Of a stretch of DNA of 64,000 bases, positions 48,690-60,299 are shown one piece after another. How positions within the stretch are numbered: position 1 is the first letter of the stretch; each line of letters begins with the position of its first letter. Made by a program: the position numbers and the translations under genes. Source of the DNA: Syngnathus acus. Lineage: Eukaryota; Chordata; Actinopteri; Syngnathiformes; Syngnathidae. The stretch spans positions 5,002,476 to 5,066,475 of the forward strand of contig NC_051089.1 in NCBI RefSeq assembly GCF_901709675.1, in the 5' to 3' direction. The notes below the pieces were generated by a model. The model was not told the DNA's origin, ran no database searches, and saw nothing but the letters and a program-made list of their open reading frames with translations.

Positions 48690-48870
48690 TTTGCGCCGTT
48701 AGCGCTTGTCCTCATTCTGGGTCACAGGTGAGTTGGAGACGAAAGGCTGGGTGCACATTAAACTGGTCAGGAGCACACATCCGCATTCAAGCACAATAAT
48801 ACACAATTTTGAGTCTTCAATAAATGCAAGCATGCAAACTCCAAACGGAAAAAAAATGGAACTGTGAGGG
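48690..48870 (-). mobile_element. Diverged SINE copy, minus orientation
   Basis: GCGCTTGTCCTCATTCTGGGTCAC, then AACTGGTC, TTTGAGTCTTCAAT and GCATGCAAACTCC align in order with the 60.7-kb SINE, with internal losses. It lies about 400 bp from the plus-oriented copy at 48064-48290, giving an inverted pair. Confidence 0.5.
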
Positions 48871-49237
48871 TGATGTGCCAGCCATTATTCCGCTAGCTTC
48901 TTTGATAGCCTTCAAATTTTGTTGATTACCATGTAGTTAATTTCATGTAGGTTCAATTTGGGTCCCCGAGCCAGATTTTGCACACCCCAAAATTTAAAAT
49001 AACTCCACACTTAAACTAGGGGAGAAAGAATAAACATGTCAAGGTAAAGTGCGGCCGTGTTAAGTGTGGGTTCTAAAAGCCTCTCGGACATACTGTAAAG
49101 GCACCTCAGATAAGGTGGCGGCAGGGGAAAGAGTTATTTAGCACTTTTTTATTTTTTCGCTGCTTTCTCTCGCGGCCGCTCACTCGCTTCACCGACTGTT
49201 TTTCTTATTTCAGCCGAGAGAGTTCCTCTGGGGAGAG

Positions 49238-49251
49238 ATTACACGTGTAAT
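49238..49251. promoter_or_regulatory. 14-bp palindromic E-box site
   Basis: ATTACACGTGTAAT is a perfect 14-bp palindrome centred on the E-box CACGTG, the class bound by USF, MITF, Myc and Hey/Hes-type bHLH proteins. It lies in complex, non-repetitive sequence 3.75 kb downstream of irx5. Confidence 0.35.
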
Positions 49252-49710
49252 TTTCTGCAGCGAGATGTTTTAAGTGACCTCCCCCTACATAAATAAAACA
49301 TTTGTATGAGGAGAAAGAAGGAGAAGAAGGGGGAGGAAAACATTAAGTGAGAGTGATGAACTATGAAGTCCTTTAGGAGGCCAAAGGGCCGATTCAGGTT
49401 GTGAAAACTGACGGATTAAGTTGCAGTGCTGAGTAATAGTAGCTGCTTTTTAGCAATGACGATTATTAGCTTCCCTGCCTCCATATCGGCATCGTCCCCT
49501 CATCCAAGCCGAGGGTCTCTGCCCTGCTCTGGAGGAGAACGAGGACCAATGGGAAGAAGAGGCCGATTCCAAAACACGCAAGTATACACACAAGCGGTTA
49601 ACCTTTTATTTCTTTACATTGTTGTTTCCATCCTTCCAATTTCAAATTAGGCTGCAACAGTGTAACATAAAACAAATGCCAACAGATGGCCAAATGAAAC
49701 TCGCATCAGT

Positions 49711-49724
49711 GTCGCCATGGTTAC
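49711..49724 (+). promoter_or_regulatory. RFX X-box-like site near the downstream CTCF-like motif
   Basis: GTCGCCATGGTTAC is an X-box-like dyad 124 bp upstream of the CTCF-like motif at 49848-49866. Confidence 0.3.
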
Positions 49725-49847
49725 AATTCTTTTAGCAACATGAATTGTGCAGCAACACACAGACAGACAATATAACACAATATTTTTTATTAAATAAAAA
49801 TGACTATTTTCACAATTCTTCTTTGTTTATTATGAATGGCTGCATTA

Positions 49848-49866
49848 TACTGCCTCCTGGTGGCCA
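49848..49866 (-). promoter_or_regulatory. CTCF-like motif, minus orientation
   Basis: On the minus strand the bases read TGGCCACCAGGAGGCAGTA, which agrees with the extended CTCF consensus apart from a few positions (GGA for GGG, and the tail). It lies 4.4 kb after the irx5 stop and points back towards the plus-oriented motif at 34522. Confidence 0.4.
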
Positions 49867-49900
49867 AGGAATACAAGTCAAAGGGCATGAGCAGTCTGGA

Positions 49901-49961
49901 GAATGAATGAATGAATGAATGAATGAATGAATGAATGAATGAATGAATGAATGAATGAATG
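49901..49961 (+). repeat. (GAAT)n tetranucleotide array
   Basis: Fifteen perfect GAAT units, 35 bp from the CTCF-like motif at 49848-49866. The HSFI-repeat frame on the minus strand is an artefact of it. Confidence 0.97.
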
Positions 49962-50635
49962 ACACTCCTCTTAGCCATCTCGTGAATGCACTTGCATTGC
50001 AGGCACTACAAAAATATTTATTTAAATATCTACATATCTTATTTTATTTTTAGTTTTTGAATACACATTTTGAAAAATGGCATATGATTTTTATAGATTA
50101 GAAAATTAAGGTTTCTGACTTGATTTGATTCCCAGCACAAAAAGTGTCATTATAAATATAATTTGTGAGGAAATCATTAACGAGGCCATTCAGACGAGAC
50201 CCCTAAAGATGACAATATTAACGCCGCTGATGGAGATTGATTAAGTGTTTTCTTTCAGCCCCCCTTCAGAGGGGGTCCGGTGAGGGAGGGATGTTTATTT
50301 ACATTTGCCCTTTTCAAATGATCCCTTTCTTCTCAACATCTGCTCGACATTAGCGCACAGATATGAGTCCTAATGACCGCCGTAATAAAGCCTGACACGC
50401 ACACAAACACACATCGACTGTGTGTTACGGTACCATAACACACAAAATTCTTCTGGGACGTTGCTGCATGCTTCTCCCTCAGCCATGTTGTACACTAAAG
50501 TGGACCTTCTCTGTTGGTTGTAGCCTGATGGATGCAAATGGCCACGTGTGTAATTGGATTAGCTCCCAAGATGGAGATAAACAGGGCAACACATTTTTTT
50601 TTAAACTGTCCTCTTTCAAAGTTATTTTCTGCTCA

Positions 50636-50720
50636 GTGTGTGTGTGTGTGTGTGTGTGTGTTAGTCTATGCCTGTGTTAGAAAATGGTGGTGGTGGTGGT
50701 GTGGTGGTGGTGGTGGTGGG
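50636..50720 (+). repeat. (GT)n and (GGT)n arrays
   Basis: Thirteen GT units at 50636-50661 and about 12 GGT/TGG units at 50685-50720 with one GTG slip. Confidence 0.92.
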
Positions 50721-51143
50721 GTCCAGGCCAGTCCTTCACTCCCACACAATGAGTGGAGAGAGGGATGCATGAAGGCATTAAGGGGCCCCATAAGTGTAAT
50801 GGTGTCCCAATAGCAATTTGGTAATGTGCTGTCGTGAGATGTCACTCATGCTGCTCAATCAAAAGCATCACAACCTGTTCCTGGTGGTTGATAGTAGTAG
50901 AAAAATAGAATTCTAAGACACCAAATGAAGGGTTTTGTGCTTTAGTTAGCTTTGATGGCTTTCACCATGAAAATTTGGGAAAGCATTCAAGGGCTAAAAT
51001 TTGAAGGGATTAGGAAGTGGAAGAGGCAAAAAGGCAATTGGATGTTTGTGCCCATTCTGCTCAACACTGTGCACCAAATGTTATCATGCGAGGAAATGAC
51101 TTGAATTAGGTTTTGTCTTGGGTGATATGGTATGACTCCATCT

Positions 51144-51564
51144 TGTGACAGGTTTGTTAAAATTGCATGGTGGGATCAACAACCCAGGAGTAGCAGGGGG
51201 TACTCAAGAGTGTTTATTAACAAAAACACCAGCAGGTATACTTTGGGAAAACTCTGAACAAAAAGCACTAACAAAGATCTGGAGAAACCTAAACTCAAAC
51301 AAACAAATCATCAGGAGCAAACCAACGTGACAGCGACAACAGTCAAAAGAGAACTGAAAGAAACCCAAGAACTAAATACAAGCAGACTGACAAGAAAACC
51401 AGAAACACCTGTACAAGACACAAATGGTTGGAGGGATGCTGATTGGTTAACGCGAGGGACCAGGTTGACGAGCACAGGCGGAAAGTGATGCCCTAAAGAG
51501 CAAGACAAAAAAAGGCATATGAAACAAAATATGAAACAAAACTAAATGTAATCAGACCATGACA
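51144..51564 (-). mobile_element. Solo LTR of a fish LTR retrotransposon
   Basis: On the minus strand the 421-bp segment begins TGTCATGG and ends CCTGTCACA, the TG...CA ends of an LTR. It includes an AATAAA-type signal (TTAATAAACACTC) near its 3' part and ends in the ATCCCACC-like region typical of such LTRs. It is flanked by CCATCT (51138-51143) and CCATTT (51565-51570), a likely 6-bp target duplication with one mismatch. No internal coding region adjoins it. The clade (Ty3/Gypsy-like) is inference from general resemblance. Confidence 0.6.
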
Positions 51565-51570
51565 CCATTT

Positions 51571-53545
51571 GAACATTCAGAAGCTAATAACTGCTTTGCT
51601 GAATCAATTATTTTTGTTTAATGGCATTTCAGTAAAATTGACATGAACAATAAAAAATTTCATTTTTTCCCAGTCTCTTATTTCGCCTGTGCCTCTTCCT
51701 CATGTTATTTGCGCATGACTTTCTTGCACTTACTCACCAGTTAGCTGAGAATATACAACCAAATAATTGTTAAATTATTTTTACACTTACATAGCAGTAG
51801 TAATGTTATCTAAAAGCCACCTGTATAGTTAATAAAGCTTTCATGATGGCAACAGTTGGACTCTGGCAAGGATTATTATAAGTCATATGTCCCATGGGAA
51901 TGAAAATGTTGAAAGAAATTGGACAGAAAATTAATTGTAGTGATTCCACTGTAAAACACAGCCAAATTGAAATGAGATATATTAATGCACATGCCTTTCA
52001 TTAAGTCCCCCAGATGATTCCAAAAGAAAATTGAAGTGGTGGCTCCAACGTCTTCAAAAAGAGTGGCTCCAAGCCAGTGGGAGTGTGTTGGCTTGCCGCA
52101 CCCAGATTAACAGTGTGTTTTGCAGCCAATAGGTAATCTCATCAGAGCGTGCCTTTAAACAGATAAAGACCACCCCTCACTTGCAAGCCCCCCCACATCC
52201 TGCCCTGCCACCCTTCCCTGATGAGTCCAACACACGGAGAAGCCCGGATGGAGGTTCACGACGGATCGGGCCGAATCATCTATTGACCTCCTTTTTCAAT
52301 AAAAAGAGACGTTTCTGGTCTGATGGCTTATTTGTTGGTCTTGCATGGAAAGGCCATCTGGATGGAAGGATGCGATCGCTGCAGTAGGTAAGCCTCACCT
52401 GCCGGCTCAACTCCTCCTCATGAAGATGCAATGGATCTTTGGGTGAGAGGTGGGTTAAATCACAGAACACATATTTACAGTCTTCGTTAGGGATGTTAAC
52501 GTGCCAACCAATACAAATAATGATAATGTGCCAGAGCTTTGGTAGGTGCTGCTGTTTTGGTTATCGCAATGTGACACATGGTGGTAATAGTAAACTTCAT
52601 GATATACAAAATACTGGCACTACTTTTTGAATTAATTTTTATGATTCTTTTTAAATTCTTTTTACTATTTCATTACGTATTTATTTTTCTAGTATTGCAA
52701 GTGGCAACACACCCGGTGATTAAGTGAGGCCCGGCATTTACTCCAGCAGAGGCCTCAATTAATTAAATTGTTCTCCAAATGGTCACCAATGACTATGACT
52801 TAAGTCAAACATGAGTTTATTCTCAGTAAAAGCAGTTCATTCTGCCCTCTGGGCTTTGTGCTCGGGCCTCTTTTGTGCTTCAGCGAGGAAGAATCCTCAA
52901 TAAATTGGTGAAAGAGACTCGACGCTAGTAAAAACCTCCTCCTTTTTGTTATTTGTGTGTGATTGTGTGTGTGATCGGGGTTCACGGTAAAAGCACTTTT
53001 AAGTACAGAAAGGTGTGATTTATGAGCTTGTCACGGAAAGCATTGTCGACAAAAGCAATCAAAAAGCACTTACCCGGCTCCTCTGAAGTGACTGCTTTCT
53101 CGCTGGCTAATTTGTGTAACTCCCATGGAGAGGCTGGCAAAGGGTTTGATGAGGCATATAATGATGATTAATGAATTTATTGCCTCGCCGCTCATCAAAC
53201 GCTTGTAGTATATACACTAATGCGCTTTTTCTTTGGACTTGCTAATGTGGCTCGCCAGGCCACGAAAGGCCAGACGTGAGATAATGTCGCCCGGCTCCTC
53301 CTCCTCTTTAACGGCTGTTAACCTGACTGATCCGACGGGCATGAGAATGTGGGTAAAGAGGAGCACAATTGGCAGTATGAGACTGAAATCATTTTTTGTG
53401 GAACCAGATCCGCGGTACTTCGCCCACCCAACAACAGCGTGCTAATGTTAGCTAATGTTAGCTGCTAGTTAGCCAAGCACCTTGACTTACGAGATAAGTA
53501 CATTTCCTGAGCAACCTTGCAATGTTCTCTTTTGTACTATTTCTG
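51571..53545. other. Intergenic DNA; no gene seen
   Basis: Unique sequence with no recognisable coding or repeat features except AT-rich patches at 52620-52700. The stretch at 52980-53350 is complex and could include a regulatory element. Confidence 0.5.
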
Positions 53546-53620
53546 TGTGAGCTACTGGAGCCAGAATTTCCTGAGGAAGCAATCCCAAGGGATGAATAAA
53601 GTTGAGTCAAAGTCTAAATC
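53546..53620 (+). mobile_element. Retroposon (LINE-like) 3' tail fragment
   Basis: TGAGCTACTGGAGCCAGAATTTC followed by AATCCCAAGGGATGAATAAAGT resembles the widespread fish LINE-type 3' end (a TGAGCTGCTGG...GAATTTCCC...GGGATCAATAAAGT pattern). No coding part is attached. Confidence 0.45.
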
Positions 53621-54481
53621 CAACAAAATATCAATAAGCCAAGCTGAAAAAACAAAACACACTCCTTCTCGGATGTTCTCATGCTGATTCATGGTCAATC
53701 AATGAGGTCAAAAGTCCTAAATGAACTTTTCTGTCTCTGAATATTTACGTAATAAGCCCCTCCTGCCCCGATAACCATTGCCCGATGCATCGGAGGCGTT
53801 TCTACCCGATTACACGGACTCACCTGCCCTGTGTTCAAATGTGCTTGATTAAGTCCGCACTTGTTTGAGCTCCACAAAAGAACGCATGGCAACGACGCAC
53901 ACACCCCAACCTCACTTTCCCCCTCGCCACCACATGCACACACACTCCCCACCCCCCATCATCATCATCCCCCTTAGAGATGAAATCCCTTTCTTCGTTC
54001 ATTAGGATGCTCCCTTAAATACTTCAAAGAGCTGCTCGGCTGGCACAATAAACCAATAAAAGCAATTATAAACCCATATCTTCCAGGCACTCATCTCTGG
54101 AGTGTTAACATTAGATAATGAAAGAGTTTGATGACGTGGGATTTTTATTTCCGAGAAAGCAGCCTATACTCGGATGTATGCGTGCAGCCGTAGTTTCAAA
54201 ATAACACGGCCGCATATCATGAGCCCTGAATTTACGAGTCAAAATTAGAAGCCATATGGAGCCTGAAAGTACACGAGGGGCAAGGAAGAGCAAATGGCTA
54301 GGTCTAGTTACTCAACTGCAGAGTACCAAGCATCCATCAGTGGAAATGTACAGATTTGGGGTTAGAAATGCATTTTTATCATACTTTAGAAGAGGATTGT
54401 AGCAAAAGTGGCATCATCATTCCTTGCACTTGGGTCCCGAGACGTCGCATCATGCAAAACCCTGACACAAGTCTCAGAACT

Positions 54482-54634
54482 TCATCTCAATGTACATTGA
54501 AGTGCAATGATAATAAAATGACATGTAAAATTATTATAATATAAATGCAAGTAATATAATATAATATAATATAATATAATATAATATAATATAATATAAT
54601 ATAATATAATATAATATAATATAATATAATATAT
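54482..54634 (+). mobile_element. Retroposon 3' end followed by (TAATA)n
   Basis: CTCAATGTACATTGAAGTGC followed by AATGATAATAAAATGAC has the same layout as the retroposon end near 61.88 kb, in the opposite orientation. It passes, after about 40 AT-rich bases, into about 16 perfect TAATA units (54552-54634). Confidence 0.4.
54552..54634 (+). repeat. (TAATA)n pentanucleotide array
   Basis: About 16 near-perfect 5-bp units. The open frame on the opposite strand across it is a repeat artefact. Confidence 0.95.
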
Positions 54635-56285
54635 ACATTTAACAAAAGTGGTATGATGATAACCATACAGCAAAATTTGGAAATTAACTGCTCACTAATA
54701 TAATTCCATTACATACATAAACTACTCTCTTTGCCTCTGGCTTTTTTTCTCTGGGCTGTTTCGTACGTGTTTATTTTTTACTGAGAACGCGACCAGTATT
54801 CTTTTGTGGATGTACGCACTATCTCATCTCAGCCTCAAAAATCCTAAAATAACATGCCCATATATCATAAGCCCTAAGTGGGAGTCAAAATTAGAAGCTA
54901 TAGGAATGGCCCGCTGCGTTAAGTGTTCTCTTTTAGCGGCTGCCTTCGCTATGATAAGCTCACAGGGGATGGACTTTTTTTTTTGTGTGTGCTCCTCCTT
55001 TTTGAAACACATTGACCCGACGGTCAGCAGGTTCCCGAGCATGTAGGCCAATCACCAGTAAGTTAGAATCACACTGTCGCCTGTGTGAGTTCTCGAGTTT
55101 GAACCATTTAAGTTTCTGTGAAGGTTTTCACTAGCTGCATAACATAAAAACAATGCTGATGTTTTTTTTTTGTCATTTTCTAATTTCACTTTCCTCATTT
55201 TCATTTCAACTGCTCAAAAGTCCTCAATTGTCCCGTCGCAGTTGCCAAGCACCTCTTTGGAGTCCTTGACCTGTTGGACAGACTCTCCGATGTGCCGACT
55301 TCATTAGCGGGTCAACCGCTTGGGTGCTTGCTCTGTCATTAGTAAATACAAGAGTATTGACACACACATATAAAAACCTTATGCGCATTATGTCATTGAC
55401 TTAAACAGTTTTATCTACAAGACGGCGCAGCCACGAGCAGACGTGGGGTCACTCGACCAATTAGAACTGTTCCACCCCGAGCAAGTCAATACCGAGTAAA
55501 ACACTGATTCATTATCAAAATTGCATGGGCAAAAAATGCAAAGTAAAAGGGTAGAAGGAAAAAAAAAGAAAATATATGGATTGGCTTAATATGCTTACGG
55601 TTAGACAGTCCCAGTCTGTGTGCATAATTGCTTTAATGTGGGCTATTAAGTCTAAGTGGGTATGATTTTACCGTCTGCCCTACATTCAGGAACATCCTTG
55701 CCGTGATCAATACTTATGATTTGTAAGTCAGTGACCATCGAAAGCGTGGCGTGATCCTTTACGCATTTGACCTTGTCTCGTTCTTGGGGATATTATCCAA
55801 AAGGCGCACGGATGCTAGAGGACAAAGGAATGTGCATACCAACAATAAATTTCTCACAATAATGTTGAACGTTTTCATTCAACATCCGTCCATCCAGAGA
55901 AACATATTCTACAGATTCGACACTAAGCTTGAGTGGCATAAACAAAATACCTTTCTACGGTAACACAAGGTTAAGATAAGTTATCTGTCGCTGGAATCTT
56001 GAGAAACGTTTTGGCAACAGACAAACGTGACATGCGATCTCGTCCTCAATGAAAGAGCAACAGTGTTTTAAATGAGGAGAAAGGTCTGCTTTCGTGTTTT
56101 TTACAGAAGGCGATCGTCACATTGACCACCTCCAAATACAACCCAAAAAACAAAAAACTGGAAAAATATTGGATCTTCTAATCATGTTAAGACACATTTC
56201 AGGTTTTGCATCAAAGTTGGACAAAGTAAATGCTATGCTATCAACTATGTAGAAAACCGCCAGTTTAATATCATTTTGAGTCTGA

Positions 56286-56345
56286 ACTGAATTTAACATG
56301 CATGTTTTTGGAATGCGGGAGGAAGCCGACATACCTGGAGCAAAC
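56286..56345 (-). mobile_element. Short SINE fragment
   Basis: CATGCATGTTTTTGGAATGC followed by GGGAGGAAGCCGACATACC matches the central part of the 60.7-kb SINE (CATGTTTTTGGGATGTGGG then AGGAAACCGGAG). Only about 60 bp remain. Confidence 0.6.
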
Positions 56346-57438
56346 CATATCGCCGCTATGCTAACTTTTGTTTGTTGTTTTAATGTTGGATGGATGCTGC
56401 CTCTCTCACAAGCAAGCATTCCTTTGGCACGGTATAATCTCTCCCTCAACCGCAATGCCGAGCAAGACAAAACACAGGAAACCGTCACGTGCAATCACGT
56501 TCCTATTCAGTCTGTCACAGCTTCCAATCGTTTGTTAAAAATGATTCCAGCTCATTTGGTAAATTACAGTAAATAAAAAGAGGGGAAAAACCCGTCAAAC
56601 CCTTCTATTATTATCAAAGGTTTCTCTGTAAAAGTTAGACGGTTGTGAATGTCAATTTTCTCGTTTTTCTTGATCCAACACAAACCGCACAAAGGAAAGC
56701 CTCCAACTCTTCAGGACCCCCCCCCCCCTCTTTCACACACAGTGAACAAAGCAGCGGTGTGCCAAGGATTACACTGTAAAATATGCATGTCCCGATGAAA
56801 TATGCATACAGCCGTGTGTCATCAATGATACGCTTTCTACAAAGGCTAGACCACATAGGCAGGGAACGCTTGTTTCTGTTTCGACTCCCGTGACTTTAAT
56901 GGCTGTAGACATATGAAACGGCTCATCGGGGGGAATGATTAAGCCTGGCACGGCTGCGTTTGTTTTATACACCCAAGCGTTTGTTTGCTTTATTTCAGTT
57001 AACTCCAAGAATGGGGATAATAGAGCATGCAGCAAACGGGAGGGCTCAGTGCGCCAAGCGGCATTGTTTTAGTATTAAACGCCCCAAATATCTGCAGGAA
57101 ATAAGAGTGTATGCCTGTGGATGTGGGCCTAATCGACTCAGTCATGGTGGTTTGACGAGGGAATGTTTTCAAGTTTTAACAGGGTCGGTTCCAGCGTTGC
57201 CGCCGCCACCAGTGATCGAACTGCGGTGAAGACGATCCTCAGTCACAGTAGGAAAAGAAGGTTACGTGGGTATATTGACATAATGCGGAAGCTACGAGTT
57301 CAGCTAAACCTTCAAGAAATAATATGAAGTTGCTTGTAGAGTTTGTTTATGGCACATTAATTGTTTGCGTGGCGTTTCTATAGGTAACGGTCGTCACAAC
57401 ATACGATAGGCATCGTAATACCGTCCATCAGTCCTTAA

Positions 57439-57460
57439 TTGCTAGCTAGCTAGCTAGCAA
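57439..57460. repeat. 22-bp perfect palindrome built from CTAG units
   Basis: TTGC-TAGC repeats give TTGCTAGCTAGC and its mirror. This is a short (CTAG)n microsatellite with fully palindromic flanks. Confidence 0.9.
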
Positions 57461-60003
57461 ATTATATACAAATGGATAATTAGAGCAGTCATTGAACCTG
57501 AAACCTTATGACGTCACATTTTCATTTCCCCAAAGAAGAGTACTGGTATCATATCTGTACACCGTGGACCAAGTTTGCCCTTTAAATCTTGTTTTGTGGC
57601 TATTCATTACAAGAGCCTAAGGCCACAAACAGTGCCAGCAGATAATCTCCCTGTGACTCCCACAATCATCACAAAGAGTTTGACAAAAGTCAAGTACAAG
57701 AAGGTTCAAGCAGATGGAAACTGCGCTCTTGTTCCCTCCAGCCGCCTGACTTCAGGTCTCAGGTGTCTGAATTCTCTTACAAGGTGTGTGTTACCATAAT
57801 GGGCCAGTTAAGAGTGGCGCTTGTCTGGACACAGCGACTCCACATTTGGAAAGGGTACCTGGACAATTTTGTGGAGACTTGTCTGATGGATAATTGCACA
57901 AATAGAAACCGAAACTGTTGCCATTATGATATTTGAACATTATTTAATATTAAAACCGAACTCCTTCTTGAAAACTTTCTGGACATTAATTGGGTTGCGT
58001 TTGGGAAAACCCGACAAACGTCTGCGGCCGCACTGTTAACTTTGAGTCAAGTCTTCACAGGCTATTTCCTCTACAAGTGGCGTTATGTCTCGTAGAGTTG
58101 TCCCAGAACCACCACGGAGGCCCATATCCTACCACCCAACTCCATCTGTGTCCTCTGGAACTTGAATCATGACAGGAGGTTATAAATACGGATGTAATTT
58201 TCCCTCCTCAAAGCAGACCATATAAACAAAAAACGAATAAAAGCAAAGTAAGAAAACAGAGCGACCGCAGCATTTACACAGAGCTGCCACAACAGAGGCT
58301 AACAGTGGCCACGGTTGCACTTACAAGCCTTTTGGCATTAAGGCGTTCTGAAGGCAGTTCAGATGGTCCAAATGAGTGGGCATGCCTCAAACCTTAAACA
58401 TATCCACATATTCATGAGAAGTGTAATAACAAATAGCAACCAGCGCTGAAAACAAACCCACAGCCAGACATAATCCATTACGTCCCATTCTTGTTTATTG
58501 ACGGTACCCATTTTTAAAAAGACAGTGCGTATATCTTAAAGGCCATTTTAAAAAAAAATTATTTATTTTTTAGCCGCAGACAATGATGACATGTCCCCTT
58601 TAAACGGCCCCCTTCTGCTGAATGTATGACTCAATGATAATTACAGTATTGAGCGTTTTAAAGAGGGCCATAATTACGATAATCTAAGCTTTCATTCTCG
58701 GGGAGTTTATGTCCTCCTCCACCTTTCTTTCCTTCTCTCCATCTTTCTTCCCCACTGACAGCTGCGTTTCTCGGGAACTACTTTTTCTCTCTCTCTCTCG
58801 CTTGTTCCCTCCCCTCAGACTATAATCTATTGCCGTCCTCCCGGTGCTTACATGTAGCTACACGGTGAGTCAGTGCTGTAATTCCATCATTAGCTGGATG
58901 ATGTGAGTGCTGTCTTTAAAGTGCCAGCTTTGGCGTGACCCCCGCGGGGGCCAGATTGTGGCTTTGACTGATGCCAGTCTATACCCGCCACGCGTCATCC
59001 CGGCAATAATGTAATAATAAGCTTTGGGTCCGGCTCTGTTAGAACCTGCCTGGGCTTAAGGGGGGGTCCTGTGGCCATTTATGTGTATGGCAACACGTTT
59101 TATGGCTTTGGGAATAAAGACAGAGACGTGGTTTGATGTTTTCCAAGCTTCAAATTAGCAAATTATGTTGGCACATTTTTAAAGCAAAGCGTTTAAGGAC
59201 GATTACATTTATGAACTCATCATGTGCTACGTTGAAACGTACGATGCCAAGTCACAGAAGACTGGAACCTCTCGACTTCAAAACGAGCATTTCGTTTGTT
59301 TGAAGTCACAAAATGTTCTATGAAATCCAATTGACAATCAAACCGTCATTAAAATATTGACTTACTGCATGAGTAAACTTTTATGCAGCATTTTGGGATT
59401 CTTCGTAGTCTTACAAGCACGACAATTAGTTGACAATGTCACAATGAGACACAATAAAGCAAAAACGCAATAAATTAATCTTGATATGACGCATGTAGAG
59501 CCAGCCTAGTTTGTTGGTGTTTGTTTTTCCTCTCTCTTTATTAAAAACATTTTTAAGCGTCACACTACAAATGGGACTATAGAAAACTAAAATAAAAGTA
59601 AAAATCACCTGAACTAGTCGTGACATTAAAAAAGTATGACAACAGAGGGGAGTGACCAAAACAATTCATCCTTAAAGTGTTTTTAAAAATTCAAACAAGT
59701 GTAAAAATAAGCCGTATAAAATTCAAAATGAATAGCTCATTATTATTTTAATTTTCTTTTATTTTACTGTGGTTAACCTCTGTTTCCGTACACTTATATA
59801 ACAGTTAGGAATGTCGAAATGTGATCAAAAATCTCAAGCTTGAATTCTGTTTTTATCTTGGTGACAGTTTAAGCCTTGAACAAATGAATTACATTTTTCA
59901 CTGTGGGAAAAAAACAGACTGAGTTTAGTTTTATTTATTATCACTTGAACTAAAGGTTGACTGTTTTAGGCATTTGTTGATGGATGTTGGAATCCGTGCA
60001 GTG

Positions 60004-60299
60004 CAGGTGACCACGCAGGTGCCTGCAATGGGGAATCCGCCCCAGGGACTCAGGTGGACTCGCCGAGAAAGAGAGAATCCCTCTCAGGGGTCCGGCGTTG
60101 CGTTTGTTGCATCGGCGCCGCCTCGAGTGCTCAGGTGAGCCTCGGTAATCAATCACCTGATTCCTTAGCGTTAGGTGAGCTTCTCCCATCAATCCGTCAG
60201 TCAGTGAGTTGGTTGATGGGAGAGCCTCGGGTGAGGAGGCTGAGGGATCAAGGCGAGTTCCCGCACGTACGACAACAACACTGATCCTTTGCGCAGGTG
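60004..60299. promoter_or_regulatory. Cluster of six CAGGTG/CACCTG E-boxes
   Basis: CAGGTG occurs at 60004, 60016, 60051, 60132 and 60294 and CACCTG at 60154. The segment is GC- and CpG-richer than its surroundings and also holds an 11-bp inverted repeat (60182-60192 with 60213-60223). This E-box type is bound by E-proteins and by the Snail and ZEB repressors. The density far exceeds the roughly 0.15 sites expected by chance in 300 bp. It could be an enhancer or silencer, or part of an unrecognised repeat. Confidence 0.4.

Larger units (their letters stand above)
48871..51143. other. Intergenic DNA with palindromic E-box and CTCF-like motif
   Basis: Besides the listed motifs and arrays, 49060-49380 is complex, repeat-free sequence around the 14-bp E-box palindrome and could be an enhancer. 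No gene seen. Confidence 0.5.
54635..60003. other. Intergenic DNA with a candidate conserved stretch
   Basis: No gene seen. 58560-59090 is complex and repeat-poor, with AATGATAATTACAGTATTG, CATAATTACGATAATC, CCATCATTAGCTGGATGATG and a CCCCCGCGGGGG palindrome (58939-58950); it is a plausible enhancer. A short SINE piece lies at 56286. Confidence 0.5.

Noticed and set aside
48940-49015. CCCCGAGCCAGATTTTGCACACCCC, resembling a hAT MITE end
   Set aside because: The match is too short and neither the second terminus nor a target duplication is visible.
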